Source of the DNA: an uncultured Bacteroidota bacterium
GTDB lineage: Bacteria; Bacteroidota; Bacteroidia; Bacteroidales; P3
Length of the DNA: 35,810 nt
Direction: 5' to 3'
Assembly (NCBI GenBank): GCA_900545215.1
Contig: UQXW01000018.1
Location: forward strand, 1-35,810
This document shows, piece after piece, positions 32,404 to 35,810 of the stretch (position 1 is the first letter of the stretch; each line of letters starts with the position of its first letter). The notes under the pieces were generated by a model. That model was not told the origin of the DNA, did not search any database, and worked only from the letters and a program-made list of their open reading frames with translations. The position numbers and the translations under genes are program-made.

Positions 32404-33513
32404 ATGAAGACAACACCATTTACACAAAAACACATCGCATTAGGTGCGAAGATGGCAGAGTTTGCAGGCTATAATATGCCTATTTCTTACGAGGGTTTGA
32501 TTATAGAACACAATAATGTGAGAAACGCAGTCGGCGTTTTCGATGTCTCTCACATGGGAGAGTTCAGGGCGAAAGGTCCAAAGGCATTCGAGTTCATGCA
32601 ATATTGCACCTCGAATGACATAGCTTCTTTATATGACGGCAAAGTGCTTTATACCGTACTTCCTAACGGCAAAGGCGGCATTGTCGATGATATGTTGGTG
32701 TACAGAATTGCGGAGGACGAATATTTTATGGTTCCTAACGCCGCCAATATAGACAAAGACTGGGCATGGATGAGCAAAATAGCCGAGGAAATGGGCTTGA
32801 AGGTCGGTACGGAGTTCGTTAACGAGAGCGAACACTACGGACAACTTGCCGTTCAAGGACCTTTGGCATTGAAAGCCATGCAAAAGCTTACGGATACGCC
32901 TATCGTGGATATGGAATACTACACTTTCAAGTTTTTGAAACTCGCAGGAGTCGACGTTCTCCTTTCAACGACAGGTTATACCGGTGCAGGCGGATGCGAA
33001 ATCTACTTCGACAAACAATATGCCGACAAGATATGGGACGCAGTATTTGAAGCAGGAAAAGAATTCGGCATAAAACCTGCGGGATTGGGTTGTCGTGATA
33101 CTCTACGTTTGGAGATGGGCTTCTGCCTTTACGGACATGAGATAGATGACGAGACATCTCCGATAGAGGCAGGCTTGAATTGGCTTACCAAATTTGTAGA
33201 TGGCAACAACTTTATCGACAGAGAACGTTTGGAAAAACAAAAAGCCGAAGGCGTAAGCAAGAAATTGGTCGGTTTCGAGATGATTGACAAAGGTATCCCT
33301 CGTCAAGGTTATCAGGTTTGCGACAAAGACGGCAACGTAATAGGAAAGGTATGCTCCGGAACGCAATCTCCTTCTTGTGGAGTCGCAATAGGAACGGCTC
33401 ATGTGAAGACCGCTTTCAGCAAGAAAGACACTGAGATATTCATAAAAGTGAGAGAAAGACTTTTGAAGGCGAAAGTCGTGAAGATGCCTTTCTACAAAGG
33501 AAACAATCAATAG
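32404..33513 (+). CDS. gcvT: Glycine cleavage system T-protein
   Basis: GcvT is the aminomethyltransferase that passes the methylene carbon of glycine to tetrahydrofolate, releasing ammonia. The 369-residue length is normal. Motifs include the N-terminal FAGYNMPISYEGLIIEHNNVR, DVSHMGEF, the STTGYTGAGGCEIYF strand, and GLGCRDTLRLEMGFCLYGHEID. The C-terminal barrel ends at FSKKDTEIFIKVRERLLKAKVVKMPFYK. gcvH and gcvP are not in the window. A consensus promoter and a strong terminator frame the gene, so it is a single-gene unit. Confidence 0.97.
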   Translation: MKTTPFTQKHIALGAKMAEFAGYNMPISYEGLIIEHNNVRNAVGVFDVSHMGEFRAKGPKAFEFMQYCTSNDIASLYDGKVLYTVLPNGKGGIVDDMLVYRIAEDEYFMVPNAANIDKDWAWMSKIAEEMGLKVGTEFVNESEHYGQLAVQGPLALKAMQKLTDTPIVDMEYYTFKFLKLAGVDVLLSTTGYTGAGGCEIYFDKQYADKIWDAVFEAGKEFGIKPAGLGCRDTLRLEMGFCLYGHEIDDETSPIEAGLNWLTKFVDGNNFIDRERLEKQKAEGVSKKLVGFEMIDKGIPRQGYQVCDKDGNVIGKVCSGTQSPSCGVAIGTAHVKTAFSKKDTEIFIKVRERLLKAKVVKMPFYKGNNQ

Positions 33514-33531
33514 TATTGTAATCGATTTATC

Positions 33532-33571
33532 GTGTCGGTGCAATGATTTTGCACCGACACTTTTTTATTTT
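33532..33571 (+). terminator. gcvT terminator
   Basis: A perfect 12-pair stem, GTGTCGGTGCAA with TTGCACCGACAC, has a five-base loop and is followed by TTTTTTATTTT. This is a textbook intrinsic terminator, 19 bases past the gcvT stop codon. Confidence 0.95.
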
Positions 33572-33577
33572 CAGCCG

Positions 33578-34618
33578 ATGAAAGCAAACAATTCCGACCA
33601 TAAACGGAAAAGCAATGGCAAGTCGAAACGATTGGCTTTGTTTTTCTGTTTGCTTAACAATGTGGTATTTGCTCAAAAGGACGTTGTTGTATTTCACAAC
33701 TGCGAAAACTTTTTCTATCCGACCAATGATACACTCACACAAGACGATGACTACACAAGCGAAGGCAAGAAGCATTGGACTTTTGAGCGGTATAACAAGA
33801 AAAAGAACGCCCTTGCAAAAACATACGTGGCAGCGGGTAACGGCAAATTGCCTTCTATCATCGGCTTATGCGAAGTGGAAAACGACAATGTGCTGAATGA
33901 TCTTTGCAAAGGTACAATCCTCCGAAAGGGTAACTATAAATTCATACACTATGACTCTGAGGACATACGTGGTATTGATGTCGCTTTGCTCTATCTGCCT
34001 TCGCGATTTACCCCTTTGGAACATTATAAAATAACTTACGAATCCGATAAGGAGGAGAACCGCACAAGGGATATACTCTACGTTAACGGATTACTCGGAC
34101 ACAACAAGGTCAACATATATGTTATTCACGCTCCTTCACGCAGGGAACACAACATAAAGAAAAGCCTTCGTCAGGCAATATTCGACACGGTCTATCAGCA
34201 TATCTGTCATTTGATGCAGGAGAAAGGCGAAACGAATTTCTTGATTATGGGGGACATGAACGACAATCCGTGGGATTCGGCAGTCAAAGACGGCTTTCGC
34301 ACAATCGCTTCGGGGAAAAATCCGCAACCTATGCTGGTTAACATCATGCAGAACAACAAAAACAAAATCGGATCATACGTTTACAACGGCTCATATCAGA
34401 GTTTCGACCAATTTATAGTCAGTCGTTCTCTACTTGAAAGCACCGACAGCAGCACTACGGGTAATGTATTTCGTGCAGAGTTCCTGACCGACGGCAGTCC
34501 AAAACATCGCCTCCTTACTCCTTACTCTACTTATAAAGGTATGCACTATCAAGGCGGTATCAGCGACCATTTCCCGATAGTAATGGTAATAAACGATAAA
34601 CCTCGGTCAGAAAGATAA
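33578..34618 (+). CDS. Exported endonuclease/exonuclease/phosphatase family protein
   Basis: This 346-residue protein has a positively charged N-terminus and a hydrophobic segment (LALFFCLLNNVVFAQ) that looks like a signal peptide cleaved after Ala-Gln. The metal-dependent hydrolase domain shows FHNCENFF, LCEVEND with the catalytic Glu, IHAPSRRE, GDMNDNPWD with the catalytic Asp-Asn pair, and GGISDHFPIVM with the terminal Asp-His. Members cleave DNA or phosphoesters; exported Bacteroidota members are mostly uncharacterised. No obvious promoter lies in the 64 bases after the gcvT terminator. The start may be later than the ATG used, since the first 16 residues are very basic. Confidence 0.88.
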   Translation: MKANNSDHKRKSNGKSKRLALFFCLLNNVVFAQKDVVVFHNCENFFYPTNDTLTQDDDYTSEGKKHWTFERYNKKKNALAKTYVAAGNGKLPSIIGLCEVENDNVLNDLCKGTILRKGNYKFIHYDSEDIRGIDVALLYLPSRFTPLEHYKITYESDKEENRTRDILYVNGLLGHNKVNIYVIHAPSRREHNIKKSLRQAIFDTVYQHICHLMQEKGETNFLIMGDMNDNPWDSAVKDGFRTIASGKNPQPMLVNIMQNNKNKIGSYVYNGSYQSFDQFIVSRSLLESTDSSTTGNVFRAEFLTDGSPKHRLLTPYSTYKGMHYQGGISDHFPIVMVINDKPRSER

Positions 34619-34794
34619 TAACCCGAGTAGGCATAATCAGACCGAAAAACTTTCGTCCATGAAAAAGTGTGCAAGCAATACTCGGACAAAAGAGGTAAAA
34701 CTTGCCAAACAGAGAGGAAAAGATTTATTTTGTGCTTTCTGGATTTGTTTTCTTCGGACATGTTGCATGCTATGAAAGCGTGTGGAAACTGGAT

Positions 34795-34932
34795 TATAAA
34801 AATAGAGCGATAGCAAAACTATCGCTCTATTTGCGATTTGCGTATTTGAGTCTTCCTCCCCCTCGCCAGACTGGTGGAGAAGGTGGCTTCCGCCACGTTT
34901 CCCCTTCAAAATGAATTCTCCATTTTGCTTTG
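34795..34932 (-). ncRNA. Candidate orphan small RNA
   Basis: On the minus strand a promoter ends at 34933. Three hairpins follow in order: CAAAATG/CATTTTG (34907-34927), GTGGC-GGAA-GCCAC (34883-34896), and a 14-pair stem with loop TTTTG at 34800-34832 followed by TTTTTA. The transcript would be about 130 bases. No minus-strand gene follows within reach, so it is not a leader. I compared it by eye with SRP RNA and the cobalamin riboswitch and it fits neither; 6S-like RNA cannot be excluded. Confidence 0.45.
34800..34832. terminator. Bidirectional terminator hairpin
   Basis: AAATAGAGCGATAG and CTATCGCTCTATTT form a perfect 14-pair stem with a five-base loop. The T-run (TTTTTA) is on the minus-strand side, so it best ends the candidate small RNA. 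In the plus direction it could also end transcripts from the endonuclease gene. Confidence 0.8.
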
Positions 34933-34963
34933 CAAAGGTACGACCTTTTTTTGTACCCACCAA
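34933..34963 (-). promoter_or_regulatory. Promoter of the candidate small RNA
   Basis: On the minus strand, TTG (plus-strand 34961-34963), a 20-base spacer, and TACCTTTG (34933-34940) fit the Bacteroidota promoter pattern. Confidence 0.55.
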
Positions 34964-35092
34964 ATTTTTACGCAAAATACGGTAATTCCGAATAACAACT
35001 TCTATCCGATTTATCGTCATTATGGATAGGTTTCGTATGCTGTTTCGCAAGTTCAGCTCATAAATGCAACTTTAAGAGGGAGGGGAAAGAGA

Positions 35093-35178
35093 CAAAATAC
35101 AACTCAAACAAGAAGGGATACTTTCCATCTCTTGTTTGAGTTGTATATATTTTCACCCTCTCCAATAGTTGTATTTTG
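35093..35178. repeat. Nested inverted repeats upstream of comM
   Basis: A 17-base perfect inverted repeat has arms at 35097-35113 and 35130-35146 (16-base loop). The 12-mer CAAAATACAACT at 35093-35104 also pairs perfectly with AGTTGTATTTTG at 35167-35178. The left arm is shared, so the two foldings exclude each other. No strong T-run follows on either strand. Confidence 0.8.
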
Positions 35179-35321
35179 GTTTTTCAGTATATTCATATAT
35201 GCTACATACAGATTAGAGTGAGGAAACTAGGAGGAGGCGGTAACAGAGCTTTTCAGCCGATGCGGGGGCATAACTTAATAAAAATGGAGAGAGAATGTAG
35301 CTTAGGAAAAGGAAAAGTATG

Positions 35322-35329
35322 TATCTTTG
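35322..35329 (+). promoter_or_regulatory. Probable -7 box of comM
   Basis: TATCTTTG matches TAnnTTTG, 67 bases before the chosen comM ATG. The -33 region lacks TTG. The box overlaps an in-frame upstream ATG at 35319, which argues against that start. Confidence 0.5.
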
Positions 35330-35396
35330 CCGAGGAGACAAAAAGGAAGAAGAGGAATTAGATGAGGAAGGAGCAACAAAAAAAGGCAATGAAGAG

Positions 35397-35810
35397 ATGT
35401 TAAGGAAAGTATACGGGAGTGCGATAAACGGGATAGAATCGACTATAGTAACGATAGAAGTCACGGTTGAGAAAGGGATCAACTTTTTGATAGTCGGATT
35501 ACCCGACAATTCGGTAAAGGAGAGTCAGCAAAGAATCTCGACAGCATTGAACCACTACGGGTACAAGATACCCGGGAAGCGAATAGTCATCAACATGGCC
35601 CCTGCCGATTTACGGAAAGAAGGAGCATCCTATGACCTACCCTTAGCCATCGGCATCTTATCCGCCTCCGAACAAATCACCGCAGACGAGGTAGAAGAAT
35701 ACATCATCATGGGCGAACTCTCCTTAGACGGCAACCTTCGGAAAATCCGGGGCGCCCTACCGATAGCCATAGAAGCCCAACGCCAAGGCTATAAGAAAAT
35801 AATTCTACCG
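35397..35810 (+). CDS. comM: ComM/YifB-family AAA+ ATPase, 5' part
   Basis: The first 138 codons of a Mg-chelatase-like AAA+ ATPase are present, and the gene runs off the right edge. The N-terminal domain is typical: VYGSAINGIEST, EKGINFLIVGLPDN, VKESQQRISTALNHYGY, NMAPADLRKEGASYDLPLAIG and MGELSLDGNLRKIRGALP. ComM is a branch-migration helicase in natural transformation and is conserved widely as YifB. The Walker A motif lies beyond the window. The ATG at 35397 fits the family start. The same frame stays open upstream to an ATG at 35319, which would add 26 mostly acidic and lysine residues. Confidence 0.9.
   Translation, partial: MLRKVYGSAINGIESTIVTIEVTVEKGINFLIVGLPDNSVKESQQRISTALNHYGYKIPGKRIVINMAPADLRKEGASYDLPLAIGILSASEQITADEVEEYIIMGELSLDGNLRKIRGALPIAIEAQRQGYKKIILP

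Larger units (their letters stand above)
34619..35396. other. Intergenic region with candidate small RNA and inverted repeats
   Basis: Nearly 780 bases without a supported protein gene. It contains a candidate minus-strand small RNA (34795-34963 with its promoter), a nested inverted-repeat block (35093-35178), and the comM promoter. Short frames here do not resemble any family. Confidence 0.6.

Noticed and set aside
34833..34932. SRP RNA or cobalamin riboswitch identity for the candidate small RNA
   Set aside because: The conserved SRP loop sequence and the B12 box are both missing.
34637..35050. A 137-codon minus-strand frame over the candidate small RNA
   Set aside because: Its start lies upstream of the promoter, the sequence is low in recognisable features, and it runs through the terminator hairpin. 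The RNA reading explains the region better.

Overview
This window reads as chromosome from a Bacteroidota bacterium, most likely of the order Bacteroidales. The evidence is the set of housekeeping genes in characteristic lengths (a 633-residue PurF-like protein, an IorA without its ferredoxin tail, AddAB, FucP/GluP-type transporter, LpxH), Bacteroidota-type promoters (a -7 box of the form TAnnTTTG, often with TTG about 19 bases upstream), weak or absent Shine-Dalgarno sequences, and a bacterial ceramide gene set. No rRNA, tRNA, CRISPR array, prophage or insertion sequence was found.

Layout. 65-4655 (minus): recA, nadE and a long purF-like gene. 4848-5339 (minus): a thioredoxin-fold lipoprotein. 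5509-11366 (minus): six closely packed genes in the order rpiB, LutB-like LUD/ferredoxin protein, deoC, serine palmitoyltransferase, GNAT-type ceramide synthase, and epimerase-type ceramide reductase. The last three are a complete candidate pathway for bacterial ceramide. 12121-13068 (plus): nadA. 13255-15131 (plus): two overlapping exported proteins, one of unknown function and one M28 metallopeptidase. 15439-17352 (plus): a DegT-type sugar aminotransferase and a polyprenyl-phosphate sugar transferase, a small surface-glycan pair. 17448-25851 (plus): addA, addB, an M16 peptidase and an MFS sugar transporter, overlapping or nearly so. 25896-28677 (minus): folK, then the iorAB operon with its terminator. 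29838-32339 (plus): a divergent aroC, a lipoprotein and lpxH. 32404-33513: gcvT with promoter and terminator. 33578-34618: a secreted endonuclease/exonuclease/phosphatase protein. 35397 to the right edge: 5' part of comM/yifB.

The least expected content is between the genes. Five intergenic positions carry a family of repeats built on CGCCG/CGGCG blocks. In the four well-formed copies these blocks are exactly 21 bases apart and partly in opposite orientation, and reading them as codons gives similar Arg-Arg-rich heptads with several synonymous differences. Three sites share the 11-mer TGTTTCACGTG, the core of the ParB-binding parS site. A promoter-hairpin-terminator arrangement near 34.8-34.96 kb on the minus strand looks like an orphan small RNA, and large inverted repeats lie at 13173-13230 and 35093-35178.

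All calls come from reading the sequence and from knowledge of the families; no database search was done.
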